In this document: positions 1 to 12,800 of the stretch, piece after piece | Layout of the letters: every line of letters begins with the position of its first letter | Numbering within the stretch: position 1 is the stretch's first letter | Origin: Mermis nigrescens | Taxonomy: Eukaryota; Nematoda; Enoplea; Mermithida; Mermithidae | Reading direction: 5' to 3' | Assembly: GCA_036768485.1 (NCBI GenBank) | Contig: JAVLUZ010000340.1 | Location: 7,765,802 to 7,829,801 of the forward strand | DNA length: 64,000 nt | The notes under the pieces: generated by a model | Database searches by the model: none | Told to the model about the DNA's origin: nothing | What the model saw: the letters and a program-made list of their open reading frames with translations, nothing else | Position numbers and translations under genes: made by a program

Positions 1-299
1 AAAAAATTTGTTTATAAATTTTTGAGAATTTTATACTTTTTAAGATTTTGACAATTTTATTTTATTTTTAATTATTAGTAATTTTGTAGATTTTTTTTAT
101 GGGCCACCAGTTTATTTTTTGTTTCAGCTACGAAACGCTAAGCGAGAAGCAGTTGATCTGATCTTTCCCCACCGTCCTCCACAGTATCCTGAAATTTCCT
201 TAGACGGTTGATATGTCTTTTCAGGGTGAGTCGGCCATCCATGGGGACTATCAGACATTGGGCGCCTCTAAACCCAACACCCTATATGGTCCGTGCCAA

Positions 300-1240
300 T
301 AGACTGTGTATTTTGAGATTTACCTGGTTTAATAACAGGCTGGCGGCATGTAAACGAGATCTCCTATTTTAAGTTCTAAAGGTTTTGCATTCCTGTCGTA
401 GTACATCTTTTGGTTGATCTGTGAAAGTTCAATTTTCTTGGCGTGCAGTTTCCCACATACATGTGTCATGCGCTCACAAACTCTTGTTTATAATTCTCAT
501 AGTCAGCGACATATGGACTTCGTAAACACTAAATGCTTTGTTCGATGGTAAGCGCATTTCACTATACAAAAGAAAAAATGGGAGTTTCTCTCGTGCCTCA
601 TGGATTGATGTTCGGCATGCAAAGAGTACATAAGGAATAAAACGTCCCAATCTCTATGAGAACTAGAAAATATACAGCGGAAAGCATTGTATGCAGTGTC
701 TTATTAAACCGTTCAACCATGCCGATTGTTTCAGGTGGTATGGTGTAGTGCTCAGTTTTTGCGTATTACAAAGTTTTGTAATTTCTAAAAAGAGTGAAGA
801 CATAAAGTTACTTCCACAATCGGATAAAAGTTCTTTTGGGGCGCCAAATCTGCAAACAATTTTTTCCCACAAAAAGTCGAGCTATTGTCTCGGCTGCTGT
901 ATTCTCTACTGCAAAATCCCCAGCCATTTAGTTAGGTAGTCCATGAATACAACTAAATATTTATTTCCTGACAATGAAAGGGTAGAGGGCCTACCACATC
1001 AACCGCAATGCGTTTGAACGGTTCTCCCTCATCTTAAGAGGTTGCAGTAGCGGCGCCTCTAAAAGAACGATTTGGCTTTTTATGAGAGAAACAAATTGTG
1101 CAATTTTTGCAGTTTTGAATGATGTCAGAGTTCATGTTGTGCCAATAAAAACGTTTTCGAATTTTGTCTAAGGTTTTTCGTATCCCTAAATGTCCTGCAA
1201 AAACGTCACTGTGATATAACTCAAAAATTTCTGGTATCAT
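300..1240 (-). pseudogene. R0 integrase (zinc domain and core), broken
   Basis: The zinc-binding domain is read at 1240-1034: a histidine pair in YHSDVFAGHLG, then CKNCTIC, then the SHKKPNR link, which is the usual HHCC layout of Ty3-type integrases. The catalytic core continues at 872-663, where LLSDCGSNF holds the second catalytic aspartate. The glutamate box that should follow is degraded (NGLIRHC). The two parts are in different frames, and remnants of the C-terminal region can be followed to about 130-300. No functional enzyme is possible from this copy. Confidence 0.75.
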
Positions 1241-1639
1241 GTGTTTAGGTACGATAACTTGAAAACCTTCGATATTAGGCTTTCCAAGCCAGACATGTCA
1301 TCAAGAAGAACCGAATGTCTGGCTTCAGCTATAACAAAGTTTTGTTCTGAATCCTTCAAGCTTGTATCGATTTTCAGTTGAGTAAGGTACGTTTTTATCA
1401 TTTTGTGTGCATGCCTTTGTCTTGTTCGTCACTATAGAGCGCGTTATTTGAGTGGGTTCTGCTAATGATTTTGAAGCTGGATCGATTTTCTTTCTTCCTC
1501 CTCTGTTAACTCAGGTTCGAGACCTTTGTACAAAGTTAACAGGATGCTTTATACGTGAGAGTGCATCAGCATCCGAGTTGCTTTTACCTGGTCGGTACTT
1601 AATAATTACATCATATTCGAAAGTAGAGCCATAGACCAA

Positions 1640-2740
1640 CGAGCTAATCTAGAGGAAGTGGATGATTTTTTCGTATATATTGCAATGGAGTAGATGATCT
1701 GTCATTAAAATGCATTTTTGACCATAAATGTATGGGCGAAATTGTTTTAATGCCCAAATGATAGCTAAAGCTTCAAGCTCAATTACTGCATAATTTTTCT
1801 CGCTTTTTGATAGACTCCTGCTTGCATATGCTATTGGTCGTTCAAATCCATTTATTTCTTGTGCTAAACTGCGCCTAATGCGTCTTTACTAGCATCTGTT
1901 TTAAGTAAGAATGGCTTTGTATAATCTGGATAGGTTAGAACTGGTGCGCTTGTTAAAGCTAATTTGAGTGCACGCGCTTGGTAATTCTCGTGTCCATTTA
2001 AACTGATTGTCCTTTTTGAGTAATTTATTCATTGGAGTTGCAATGTGTGCGAAGTCTGCAACAAAACGCTTCCAAAATGATGCCAGACCTAAAAATGATT
2101 TCACTTCTGTCGGATTAGTTGAACAGGAAAATTTTGAACTGCCAGAACCTTGTTCTGATCGACTTTTAAAACCTTCAGAGGATACTGTAAACCCTAAAAA
2201 TGATACTTCTTCTCGAAAAAGTCGCATTTGCTAAACTTTAGCTTTAAACCAGCGTCCATTAATCGTTTAAAAACTTGTGTCAAATTTTCTATGTGTTCAG
2301 AAAAGTTGAAGAGCAGACAAGGATGTCATCAATGTATACAAAACAAGTGTGCCAAATAAGACCTTCAAGAACTTTTTCCATTGTACGCTGAAATGTAGAT
2401 GGAGAATGCATAACCCAAAAGCTATGACATTAAACTCGAAAAGACCGGAAATGATGAAAGCTGTTTTTTCCGATCTTTCTCCCTCAATTTCAATTTGCCA
2501 ATACCCACTAGCCAGATCTAAAGTTGAGAAAAATTTTGAATTTTCCAAAGTGTCTAAGATGTCTTGTATCCTTGGAAGAGGATAAATGTCCTTTTTTTGT
2601 CAAATCATTCAGTTTCCTGTAGTCTACACAAAAACGAAAAGTTTTATCCTTTTTTCTGACTAGGACCACTGGCCGGCCCAAGGGCTTTTGGAGGGACGTA
2701 TTAAGCCTCTAGAGAGCATACTTTGTATGTTCTCATCGGT
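1640..2740 (-). pseudogene. R0 reverse transcriptase and RNase H, broken
   Basis: RT is recognised from FSTLDLASGYWQIEI near 2520-2550, which contains the first palm aspartate, and a YIDD catalytic box at about 2322-2340 in a shifted frame. The SFLGF motif typical of Ty3 polymerases lies near 2190-2220. RNase H follows: LLKTDASKDALGAV at about 1870-1920, then the stretch around ELEALAIIWALKQFRPYIYG and a TDH motif near 1690-1800. Several frameshifts and stops separate these motifs. Confidence 0.8.
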
Positions 2741-3559
2741 GTTCTGATTTAGTGCAAAAAGCGAACACGATAGGGTCTTTGTTTGGTAGGTGCTGCATCA
2801 CCTGTGTTGATTTCATGCTTGCAAATGCTTGTTCGTCCGAGATCATTCCTCGTGAAAAACGAGAAAATGTCCTAAAAGTTTGTCAAAAGTTCATGAAAAT
2901 GACTTTTTCACTTTTGAGCATGTTTCAGGGATTTTGGTTGGAATTTGCCGCTTAAGCGACGATTTTATGAATTTCTTTTGATACTGTATACAACTCCTAT
3001 GTTTTGTCTGATTGTATGCAGATTTCCCAACAGCGTGTTAGCATATAAGTGTATCGGCGCTTATAGGCTAGGATTTGTGCATAGAATCGCGTATCTTTGG
3101 CAATGGCTGTTCAAAGAGCGTAACTGACATGATGATGTTATAACGATGCATAGTATGCAAAGAGACAAAAGTTGGTGTATATGTCATAGGATCGGTTTGT
3201 ATTGGAGTCTCAAGTACTGTGAGGATCTAGGCAACAGATGTGGATTGCACCAGGTTTATGGGGTACAAAGGCACACTGTCTTCTTCAATGGGCAATGGTG
3301 GAGGATCATGTTGTGGGAGACTTAACCCTTCCACTAATGGGATTCTGGGCAGACCATCAAAATCGACCTAATTTTCAACAATATTGATTGTTACCTGCCC
3401 ATTACAAAGCAAGAGAAAATCTGTCCCTCAAGACGAGCTGTTGGGGGAGTCCTCCATAACATGAAAGCCATGGTTGAAGACAATGCTGCTGAATTCAATG
3501 CTAGCTACCATAAAACCTTTTTAAGTTGACTGTGTGCTTGGAAATTGGATGACGTTTCT

Positions 3560-3760
3560 GATTGCGCCAGGAGTTCGATAGGCTCAAGTCTCTTTTGTCT
3601 GCGAACTTCGTTTATCCGTAAAAAATGTGAGTAGCTAATCAGTGTTAATGATGCTCCGGCATCAATCAATGCGAGTGTATGAACAAACCTAACTTTGCAA
3701 AAAATGATTGGTTGTTGGATAGGGTCATGTTCATCATCTTATACTAATATGCTGGGGAAG
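3560..3760 (-). pseudogene. R0 retropepsin remnant
   Basis: LALIDAGASLTLISYSHFLRI is legible on the minus strand at about 3630-3700, matching the active-site loop of retroviral-type aspartic proteases, which work as homodimers. It lies upstream of RT as expected for Ty3 pol. Only the active-site part is legible and the surroundings contain stops. Confidence 0.55.
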
Positions 3761-3899
3761 ATGGAGACAGCGAGAGTGACAGCTGGAGAAGGTGGTGCAT
3801 GATGTGTGCCTGCTTCTGATGAAATCCCAATGTTGTAGCATGAAAACCGTAGTCTTGTGTTTCAAGGTTTTCGTACATAAATTGGGTTCTTGCACTACC

Positions 3900-4264
3900 A
3901 ATGTTTACTGCGGAAGTAGCTGTTGATGGACACGTCCCACCAAGACGATATATTATATCACGACCGAGCAGATCACATGGGCAAGATATAGCAAAATAAA
4001 AATCGTGTCACATCGATGGTGACCTATTTTGACATTCCCCCAGATCTGTCCCAAGACTGGAACTTCGTGTCCAGTGAATGAAGTGTTCTGCCATCTTGCA
4101 GGCATAACAGAAGTGATAGCTTGTCCTCTCTGAACAAATTTCGCTGCATACGTTCCATAAAAGAGATGCTCATAAATGATACAGCTGAAGCTGATCAATG
4201 CAGTTCTTCCTGCAAACCCTGATACATGAATAAGTATCACTGGCTGTTCCATGCCACTCAACAC
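3900..4264 (-). pseudogene. Remnant with an LLGRD motif, origin uncertain
   Basis: One frame (4264-3953) is open for 103 codons. In the neighbouring frame the residues CDLLGRDIIYRLGG appear at about 3940-3980. LLGRD is typical of the C-terminal half of retropepsins, but here it lies 5' of the DAGAS active site of R0. It therefore cannot be the same protease in normal order. It may belong to the glycoprotein-bearing segment next to it or to another inserted element. Confidence 0.25.
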
Positions 4265-4324
4265 GCAAAACGGGTGTTGTTTGTATGCTGCAAGGGTGCT
4301 AAATGGTGGAATTTCCTTTTCCCA

Positions 4325-5790
4325 CTACCCAACTCTAAGGTAGCATTTCTTGCATTGTAAGTCACAAGTTGATTCCCTTGCTGAAGCTTTTTGCATCTTT
4401 CTTTTTTGATTTTCACAAAAGCATCGCTTAATGCAGGAGCAGATAATATATGTAATTAACCGGTACTTAAATGCTAAAAAGAAAAGATAGCCTAATCCTG
4501 CAAGTGCTAGAACAATGATGAGGGTCTTTACAACAGCTTTGATAGGACCTTGCAAGAATCGACCAACAGATTCACTTATTCCGCTGGTTGATGTCCCAAT
4601 CAGATGTTCTAGACCTTTTGCTGGCGCTGTCATCAATCGACTAGCAGAATCACCTGCAGAGGATATCAGCTCCTGGAATGACTCGGGATTGAATGAGAGT
4701 CCTGTGTGGTGTTCTGAAAGATCTTTCATGTGTGTTTGCAAACAAAACATTTTGTTGATATAATTTCGAAACATGCCTAGGCCACTGACAATGTTCCCTT
4801 TCTGATCATAGAACAGTGCAGGTGCGTCAAAACTGTTATATTCAAGTCTGACGAAATGATAGTTCTGCCGGGATCATGCTGACGTGTACTGCCCTTCAAA
4901 GTACGCCACCTGGCTTGACTGTCCCTATATATTCCATGAATATGATTTCACAGCTCACGATCATTGAATCATTAACCAGATCGCGGCTGCCCGGCGACAC
5001 AAAATACAGGTGCATGGATTCACTTTTACCGGTAGTAATTCATAACAGGTACCTTGAACTTTGTAATCCCAAAAAATCTGTGTAGCTTTAACCGTTTTGC
5101 ACTTCCATATCATTAAAACCTCACCGGCAACTTGTGCAAAGATATCCGACCTTTGAGTAGGGTACGAGCTCCTAACGTAGGATCTAGTCTGATCAATTGC
5201 TTGATGAAACAGGAGTTGTTGATTTCAAGTGGCATAGGTTTAGCCACAATTCAGTGAAATCATTCAGCTCCATTTCACGCATTTTCAGTTCTAGATACTG
5301 TAATTTTGCATTCACAGGGTCACAGGCAGCGTCACTGGATTGACAAGAGCTTTGTCCCTCCAATGAGCTGTCTGAGCATCCACACGTAATCGTCTTCTAA
5401 ATGCTTGTGCGCTTGGTTAGGTTGATCAGCCTGACTGGAAGACGTACTTTGAATGCAATGCCCTGCTGCGTGACAGCAGTACCCTGAGGTAAACAGTGTC
5501 GACCTGTAATTTCTTTTTCAGAGGTAACGGCTGTAAAGGCACCTTGGAGTTTGCTAATGATCCAAAAGTGACCACTTTGTCTAGCTGCAAAATTACCTAA
5601 TTCTGTGAATTTATAGGGACTGTACACATAGTTAGGGTTCCAAACAATTGTCCCATCCTGCGTGTCACAGAAACCGTTGAAGCGCAAAGCACGACCCCAC
5701 ATTACCAAGGTCACCAAGAGTAAAGCCCTGTCTGGGTGGCTAATTGACCTGCCTTCCAAAATAAAATTTGTCACTTCGAGCATTTTGTTT
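4325..5790 (-). pseudogene. Envelope glycoprotein-like segment, broken
   Basis: The N-terminal part (5783-5397) is open for 128 codons and contains FNGFCDTQDGTIVW and paired cysteines. The C-terminal part (4774-4325) has an amphipathic stretch and a strong hydrophobic segment (TLIIVLALAGLGYLFFLAF), followed by a short basic cysteine-rich tail. This is the profile of a type I membrane glycoprotein. The style recalls the chuvirus-type glycoproteins captured by some LTR retroelements, but I recognise this only from general pattern. The middle is broken by several stops and shifts. It lies between gag and pol, whereas env normally follows pol. Confidence 0.4.
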
Positions 5791-5869
5791 TACAGCACCA
5801 AGAATAATCTATTTGTAACGTGTTGTTTGTTGTCCATAAGTCATTCTCGTGTTTGAGAGATTGCAGCGT

Positions 5870-6395
5870 TTGACCTCGATATGAGCTAGATATGTGTGCA
5901 TGTGTACATTCAGAAGCCTCAACTGATTTTTCTTTCTATGGTATCAGAGCACACAGCGCACCAAAAACAACGCATGTGCAAACTGTGCGAGTTCTTAATC
6001 GACATTTCCAGGCTGGAATTTGCTCAGGCATGAAATTTGGTTGAAAAACTGTTACATTCAGTGTGTGTGTCTCATTCCTGGGGTATCATTACAGTTCATG
6101 GGTTCTGGGATGGTTATTGGGTGACCGGCTTCTGCTATTTCCACATTGAAAAAAATTGATAGGATGTATTGTCTAAATTATCTAAGGTAGCCCATACGGA
6201 AAAGTTTAAAAAGGTTGAGAAAAAGAAAAAGTAGAAATAATTGAAAAGTCGAAAATATTTTGAAAAATTGGAGCTGAAAAGCGGAACTCTGTGTTCCTTT
6301 CTGTGATTTTGACTTTCTGTCTTTTGTTTTATGATGCTAATTTAGACATCATTAGTGTATCAGTATTAGTAGCGATTGAACATACTTTAGTCATT
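5870..6395. other. No gene seen between gag and the glycoprotein-like segment
   Basis: AT-rich sequence with no recognisable domain on either strand. It may be gag 3' sequence too decayed to read, or the flank of an insertion. Confidence 0.4.
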
Positions 6396-7153
6396 TTAGA
6401 CGAGTAAAGTATTGCAATTTGTACCTATACCAAGACTAACAGACGGATTATTCTTTAAACTACCTGCAAGCGGATTTAGCTGTTGACGCAGAACAGTTAC
6501 TTCAGACTCCAGCTGGACTTCACGATCCGATTTAGTGTTATTGTTACCAAATTCAGCGTTTCGACGAGACGTTTGGCATCTGGTATAGCTTGTGGATTGG
6601 CGGCTTGTTGTTGCCAAAATTACATTTACGGTACTATGGTTCACAGTGTGTCGTGACATTGCCTGATCTGCTTGTTTTTTACGACAAACCATTTGAATAT
6701 GCCCAACACGACGACAATAGAAGCAAATAGGGCGTCCGGCCAGTTGTTTGGCTTGTTTTCTTGTCGCGACCATTTGCATGACGCCTGACTGGGTTGTGTG
6801 ATGATGATGGTGAATTTTGAGGTGCTTGCTGTGATGGATTCAGCAGAGCACATGCTCAGGCGGTGCGATCCTCTTGCAGTGTGAGACCTGCTCAATTTTT
6901 TGGCGCTGAGCCTCACACTGTCTGGCTGACAAATCCGCATCAGTGAATGTGGTAGGATTGATGAATTACCACATCCCGACGTAGATCTCGGTAAACCATT
7001 AATAAAAAATCTTTTTGCCATCTGGTTCCCGGCGTCCAAGGGTAATTCGGGGTAAGCACGACAATACAATTGTTGCATAGCGACCGAGAAATCGTCTACA
7101 GACTTTCTGTCATTCCGCTGTCGGCTATGAAGTTCAGTTGATTTGAAGTCCAA
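6396..7153 (-). pseudogene. R0 Gag with zinc knuckle, frameshifted
   Basis: Two overlapping open frames together cover a Gag-like protein. The upstream frame (7153-6641) carries the capsid-like stretch with VDDFSVAMQQLYCRAYPELP, and the downstream frame (6779-6396) carries ICFYCRRVGHIQMVCRKK, a CX2CX4HX4C retroviral zinc knuckle that binds RNA. A short coiled-coil-like stretch rich in glutamate and glutamine follows. The frame change means the copy is inactive. The true start is probably upstream, towards 7560. Confidence 0.65.
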
Positions 7154-7580
7154 GCTTGTGGATGTACAGGTCGAAAACGTCTGCGCAGGACGTCAATCAG
7201 TCCATGAAAATCCAAAGCATCCCTCCTGCTCAGGAATACCATTATAAACGATTTCGCAAAGCCCGCTTACGGAGGGAAGGTAACGCCGCTTTTTGAACGC
7301 ATCATCCCATTGAAGTGCGGCTGCCACATGGTTAAATCGAGTTAAACCATGAGTCAAGTTTTCAGTAGATCAAACAAGAAAGTATTCAATCAGTTTAGGA
7401 ATAATCGTTCGATTGGTCTTAATCGCATCTATATTTCATTGTTGTTGTAAAAATAGCATCAGTCACTTGAGCACTAAGCGTTTCAATGTTATCCTTTAAA
7501 TCGTCCATAGCTTGCTTTCTAGTTCGTGTCATATACCATAATTTGAAAAAAATTCGAATTTCGCTAATGAATGTTCAAAT

Positions 7581-7595
7581 CCAGTTGACACCCCA
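7581..7595 (-). other. Primer-binding-like site of R0
   Basis: On the minus strand TGGGGTGTCAACTGG directly follows an LTR-like end (TTACA). TGG immediately after an LTR end is the usual beginning of a tRNA primer-binding site. I cannot name the tRNA. Confidence 0.5.
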
Positions 7596-8230
7596 TGTAA
7601 TGTAAGTGCCTAAGTACGTACGCTTGGGGGTTCGGACGAATGGGCCGTCTAGTTTGTTGGTATGATTTGGTGGCCAATTTTGTATTTTTCAAACGCTTTA
7701 CACAATGCCAATAAGCACAAATATGTACGCACGACTAAACTCAGTTAAACTCAGCTACACGCATACAGTGACGTAACTTCAACTCTTGCTAATGCTCACG
7801 GGATAACACACCCCGCCTATGACGGGCAATCGTTTATACGAACGCAGTTCTACGCTTTCACATGCTAATTAGAGTAGCTCAACGATAATTACAACGCCAA
7901 CGATTTTTTAACTCGTGCTCATAAGAGCCGGCGTGCACGTAGGTGAGTAAAATAGCAGCAGCAAGAATGGAAACAAATTAGATTTTCAATTTGTAGATTA
8001 GCTACACGCTTTTATATACATTTACGTGCAACTGAGATAAAGAACGATCAGAAAGGATTGGCGGGCACGTTTACACTGACCAATTGACGTTCAAAAATAG
8101 AAACGAAGAAAATTACCAATTTTAACTAGAGTAACGCTTAGCTAATAACCATGCTTTTTACACGTAGCAAAAGTCGCGGAAAAAGTATGTAAAAATAGAG
8201 GAGTTGACGTGTATTTAGGTACATTTGTCA
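7596..8230 (-). repeat. Putative 5' LTR of R0 (partial)
   Basis: Non-coding sequence between the primer-binding-like site and the first integrase-related sequence of R1. The proximal end fits an LTR terminus (ACA). The other end is not defined because the mate LTR is outside the window. Confidence 0.4.
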
Positions 8231-8379
8231 CAAATCCTAATGCACAAGCTAATAACCCTTAATGCGTCTATCGATCCAATCAATGCTAAACCTTCAACAT
8301 TTTGCGAACACATTCAACTCGGGCTGATGCAGAAAAAGGAATGCTAACGCCTGTGCATTTACTTGCAGAGCAACGGCCG

Positions 8380-9660
8380 ATGATTTAAATCATATAAAAT
8401 TTGCACGCTGCTAAATGATTTTAACAACGAAAATATTGTGACGAATTTTTTTCTCATAAACAATATTCTTTTTGTCGTTTTCAACCTAAGCGTTCGCCAA
8501 CCATTGTGCATCAAATTGTAATACCAAAATCATTGCATTGTTTCGTATTAACCAAATTTCATGACTCTATTTTTGAGCACATTTTTCTATCGCACAAAAT
8601 TCTTACCCGCTTATGCAAATGCTATATTGGTGGCCGACATGGAAAATGATGTGATCGCATGGTGTAGGAATTGTGATGTCTGCTTACAACGTGGTAAGGT
8701 CGCATTATATTCCACATCTGTTCCTTTGCAACCAATTGAAGTATCCTGCCTTTTGAACTCATCAATGCGGTGATTGCTTGCATATGTCGGATCTTCTCCG
8801 GAATGACCAAATTGTGTAGTCTTTATGGATTATTTTACCAAATATAGAAGCTTTTGCTGTTTCTGATATGAAAGCAACAACCATTGCAAATCTTTTGCTT
8901 AGAGAAATTATCCCACATTATGGAGTTCCCAAAAATTTTTGACAGACCAGGGCTCAAATTATACATCTGCCCTAATTCTCGAAGTCTGTAAATTACTAAA
9001 CGCTCAAAAAAATCTTTACGACCCCATATCACCCTCAGTGTGATGGTCTTGTGGAACGTTATAATCGCACTTTAATTGACGGTTTGTCTAAATTGAGGCA
9101 CGAAACCAGTATGATTGGAGCACTTTTGCCGTTTATGCTATACTGGCAGACGCGCAACTCCGCAATCGCTATCTAATATCTCTCCTTTTGAAATGCTATA
9201 TGGTCACAAACCCGCGTTTCCTCTCGACACTTTACTTATAAATGACTTCACTATAAATCCAAATTTACAACCTATTGAAAAATACCTCATTGATTCAAAG
9301 CTGACCTTTGCAAGATCTGCATGAAATCGCGTCTAAAAATTTAGCTCAAGCGCATAAACAGCAAAAATCGCAATATGACAAATCTGTCACCGCAACCAAT
9401 TTCTCTGTTTTGATATCGTTTATCTTAATAATACATCGGTAATTCAACCTGAAATCGGCAAATTATCACCTAAACGTGTCAGTCCTTATCGAATTATTGC
9501 TTTACCTAAACCGGGAGACTGCAAAAATTGCTTATGTCTATAATCCGCTAATTACGCATCATGTTCATCGGAATAGACTCCTACCTGAGCCCAAACTACC
9601 ATACTCGGATCTAATTGCTGAGAAGCACGCATATGTTCCCTGGCGATTTTGTTTTTGGTA
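8380..9660 (+). pseudogene. R1 integrase, broken
   Basis: Homologous to the R2 integrase. Legible stretches include the CRNCDVCLQ zinc-domain cysteines near 8670-8700, FMDYFTKY near 8825-8845, IIPHYGVP and a TDQGSN second-aspartate box near 8905-8960, and SPFEMLYGHKPAFPLDTLL near 9180-9240. Frames change repeatedly and in-frame stops are present. The C-terminal region ends near 9650 with residues resembling those before the R2 X gene. Confidence 0.7.
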
Positions 9661-9819
9661 AAGTTACCACATTGCCCTCATCCCGGCTGTAGTAATAAGT
9701 TTTTTGGACTTACCGGGCAGGGAGCAAAAAGCAAGGGACTGTGCGCCAGTACGTTTGTTAAATGGCTCTAAACTGCACATGCAGTATCATTATCTGACGT
9801 TTTCCCTTTGCAGACCATG

Positions 9820-12800
9820 GCTGACAAAGGTGCCCTTGCAAAGCGGCGCTTCTGGAGTCAGCTGGTTGCCGATTTACACTCGAAGGACATGACCCAACAA
9901 CCCTAGATGAGTTTTGCAATAATGGTGAAGTGGCCACCAAATGGGGGTTGACTTCCTCAGACCTGCTGCCGTAAAATGACGATGAGCGTGTAAATGAATT
10001 CAGAGGCACTAAGCGCAAAACAAATAAAATACAAGCATAAAACTGAGGCTAGGTGCCATTGAAAACGCATAAATAATCAGGAACTTGTGGAACAACAAGT
10101 TTGGACGTTATCCGCTGGCTACTCTTTGTGTGCCAAAGTTTACATACCAAACTGTGTTGGTCACCAATGACCAGCAGTTAGACAAGTGGCTATGCTGGCT
10201 TTGCTCCAGCCATCAAATTTGATAAATGGCACATTGTATCTAGGATGATTCTGAGTTTGCAAACAACAGAAAAGCTCTAAATTATACAAACTGGGATGAG
10301 CGTTATAAGCAATTTGTCCCACGTACCCGGACACAAACGGCCCATTTGTCCATTACAATATGCTAGCCAGTGCATACGGCCATGTGTTTTGCTGGGACAT
10401 GTCTCGTTTTCCCAAGCCTCCTTTTTGGGTTGCACCAAATGCTAGCAACGCTTCTTACGGACGTACGGCTAGTGTGCCATGACCCAATGCAAGATAAAAT
10501 TGCGTATTTTCACGTTTTTGGACCTAATGCTTGAAGAATGGCAATTCCTGATGTCAAAATTTGCTGTAATATGCACTGGAAAAATCTTTTTTCAGCGATC
10601 TTCATTAATATACTTTGCATCAAACACGTTCACTGCCGGCCAACATATCAAAGCTTTATCGCATAAGCTAAAGCAATTGGCAGAGTTCTCCTTCAATATG
10701 CTCATCAATGAAGATGACCCTGACAATTGGGGTCAGGCGGAGCTTACCACTCACACGCAACATGCAAATCTATATGGCTTTGGATGCGTTGATGACCATC
10801 GATGTGTTCATATTAATGGAGGTATGCTCGCAAAATAACTGAATTACGGATGATAAAAAAATCCTCGCCGCTTTTATTTTAAAGAGACAAAACACGTTAA
10901 AAAAGGCGGAACTAAAAGAAAGTGATGTCCGCTGTCTCGTACGCCATCGCAAGGCCCGTCGACCAGCTCAGCAGCTGAGACCACCGTAAACTCGGATGGC
11001 AAAGAAGTTGTAAGCCTTTAGACTTCTATACGCCGCCCACAGCCCGAAGCGGCCATAGCCGCGGCTACTGTGGCTGCTCTGACTGGCTAACACGCGTCAC
11101 ATGACAATGTTTTGGAAAACCCGTGTCACCTGTCCAACAGTTGCAGTACGATGCCAATGTTCAGTTGGGCCCATGCGTAATGTTCCTGTTCCCAAAACAG
11201 CCACTATGGTCACTTCTACGCCGGCCACTGCGACTTTTTCACAAGCCGCGCCGCAACTTGGAACTCCGATGGTCGGAATTGAACCATCCGTGACCACTGA
11301 GTAGGCAAACTTATTGCCCTCACGCTTGTAATTGCATTGCCGGAATCTGAAAACTGCAATGCAAGCGAATTTATCACCTTCCAAAACTGACACATTTACA
11401 CTGCTCCAGGGGAGCTCCTTTCCTCGCAACGCAAGCGCACATTGCAATCGCTCGCAACTCTGTCGCACGCGTTGACGGATACTCTGCGTGCATTCCTGAA
11501 CCCGCAGTCGGATTGGGAAGAACAACACGCAGGTCCGGATATCATTATGACCAAAATTTTGCCTGCCTCCACGACCGCAACATACGCTGCCACCCCAAGA
11601 GGTGTCGCAAGCTGCGTTATCACCGTGAATTGCGTCGCAAATTGCATCGCAAAGCGCGCCACCCATACATTCCCATAGGGGGGGGGGTGAGGAGGGGGCA
11701 TTACCCCCACCTTGGGGTCCGAGACTTGAATCACTATTAAGGATTTTGAGCTTTCAAACATTTTCTGCATGATTTTTGGGTACAAAAGCAGCGGAAGGTA
11801 TTAAAATTTTTTTGTCACGCCGACTAGTACATTTCTGTTTTGTTTACCCATAAAATACCTAGAATGAACTAAAAATGATCTGAAAAGTCAAAAATTTGAT
11901 AAATTCCTATATTTTTTACTTACAAGAGTGACGAAACTAGTCAGAATGGGACAAAAAGTAGTTAAAAATGCAGTTTTTCACATTAAAACATGCTATATGG
12001 GATGTTTTAGCCATTTTTCATATTTGGCCTGCAAAAAGGTTATATTCTAAATTTAGTGGTCCTAAATTTTGGGATTACCCCTGAACTTTCGACCTTAAAA
12101 CTATGGCGCCACCAGTCGCGTCGCAAATAACTGTTGGCACTACGGCAGGTACATATATCGGATACTAACGTGCACGTTCAGCCACTGGGTACCTGTAACA
12201 TACTGAACGTGACAAACACCACCTCCACATGTAGAAATTGTTCGCCAACATGCATCAGCCAAACAAAATGTGCAGCAGCGCACCGTTCTCGCTATATGGA
12301 ACATTTTTTCCAACTAGTCGAAACATTGCTTCGTGATCCGCCGTGCTATATCGTCCCTGACGTTTTGCACGATCTGCACACCTACTTAGGTAACAGAGAA
12401 GGAATGATCATGTATGACGAACTGTTAGAGGCTGCTGAAGTTCACCTCAACAATGTTTATGCAATCCATTTTTCAGACATTTGTCCACAGCCGATGCACC
12501 CCAGCGCCCGTTGGCTTGGTTATCAGTCGCGCAACCCACGCCAGATGCTGATTGCGGACCACCACCACGTTTGGCCCCCACAACCGAGCATGTTTCAATG
12601 TCTGTATTATCCGGATGACTATTTTGTGAGAAATAGGTTTTTCTTAACCACCGCAATGATGCTGTATGAAGTTCCGCTAGAATACTTTGTTAGTCACCAC
12701 TACCTCAAAACCTGAGCATTGTGACCAATGGCCAAGCACGGAACATTCTCCCTGAAGTATTGCCGCACCGAGTGTGCCTGGCACTGGATCATATGGCACC

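Larger units (their letters stand above)
1..8300 (-). mobile_element. Ty3/gypsy-like LTR retrotransposon R0, decayed
   Basis: Reading leftwards, gag with a zinc knuckle, a retropepsin active site, RT, RNase H, the integrase zinc domain and the integrase core occur in Ty3 order. All frames are broken by stops and shifts. A primer-binding-like site and an LTR end lie near 7581-7600, so the 5' end of the element is at the right. The 3' LTR is outside the window. A glycoprotein-like segment lies unexpectedly between gag and pol. The right border against R1 is not resolved and 8300 is approximate. Confidence 0.75.

Noticed and set aside
11097..11785. Minus-strand frames of 189 and 129 codons in R1
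   Set aside because: They are antisense to X and arise from GC-richer sequence with few stops. No homologous frame exists in R2.
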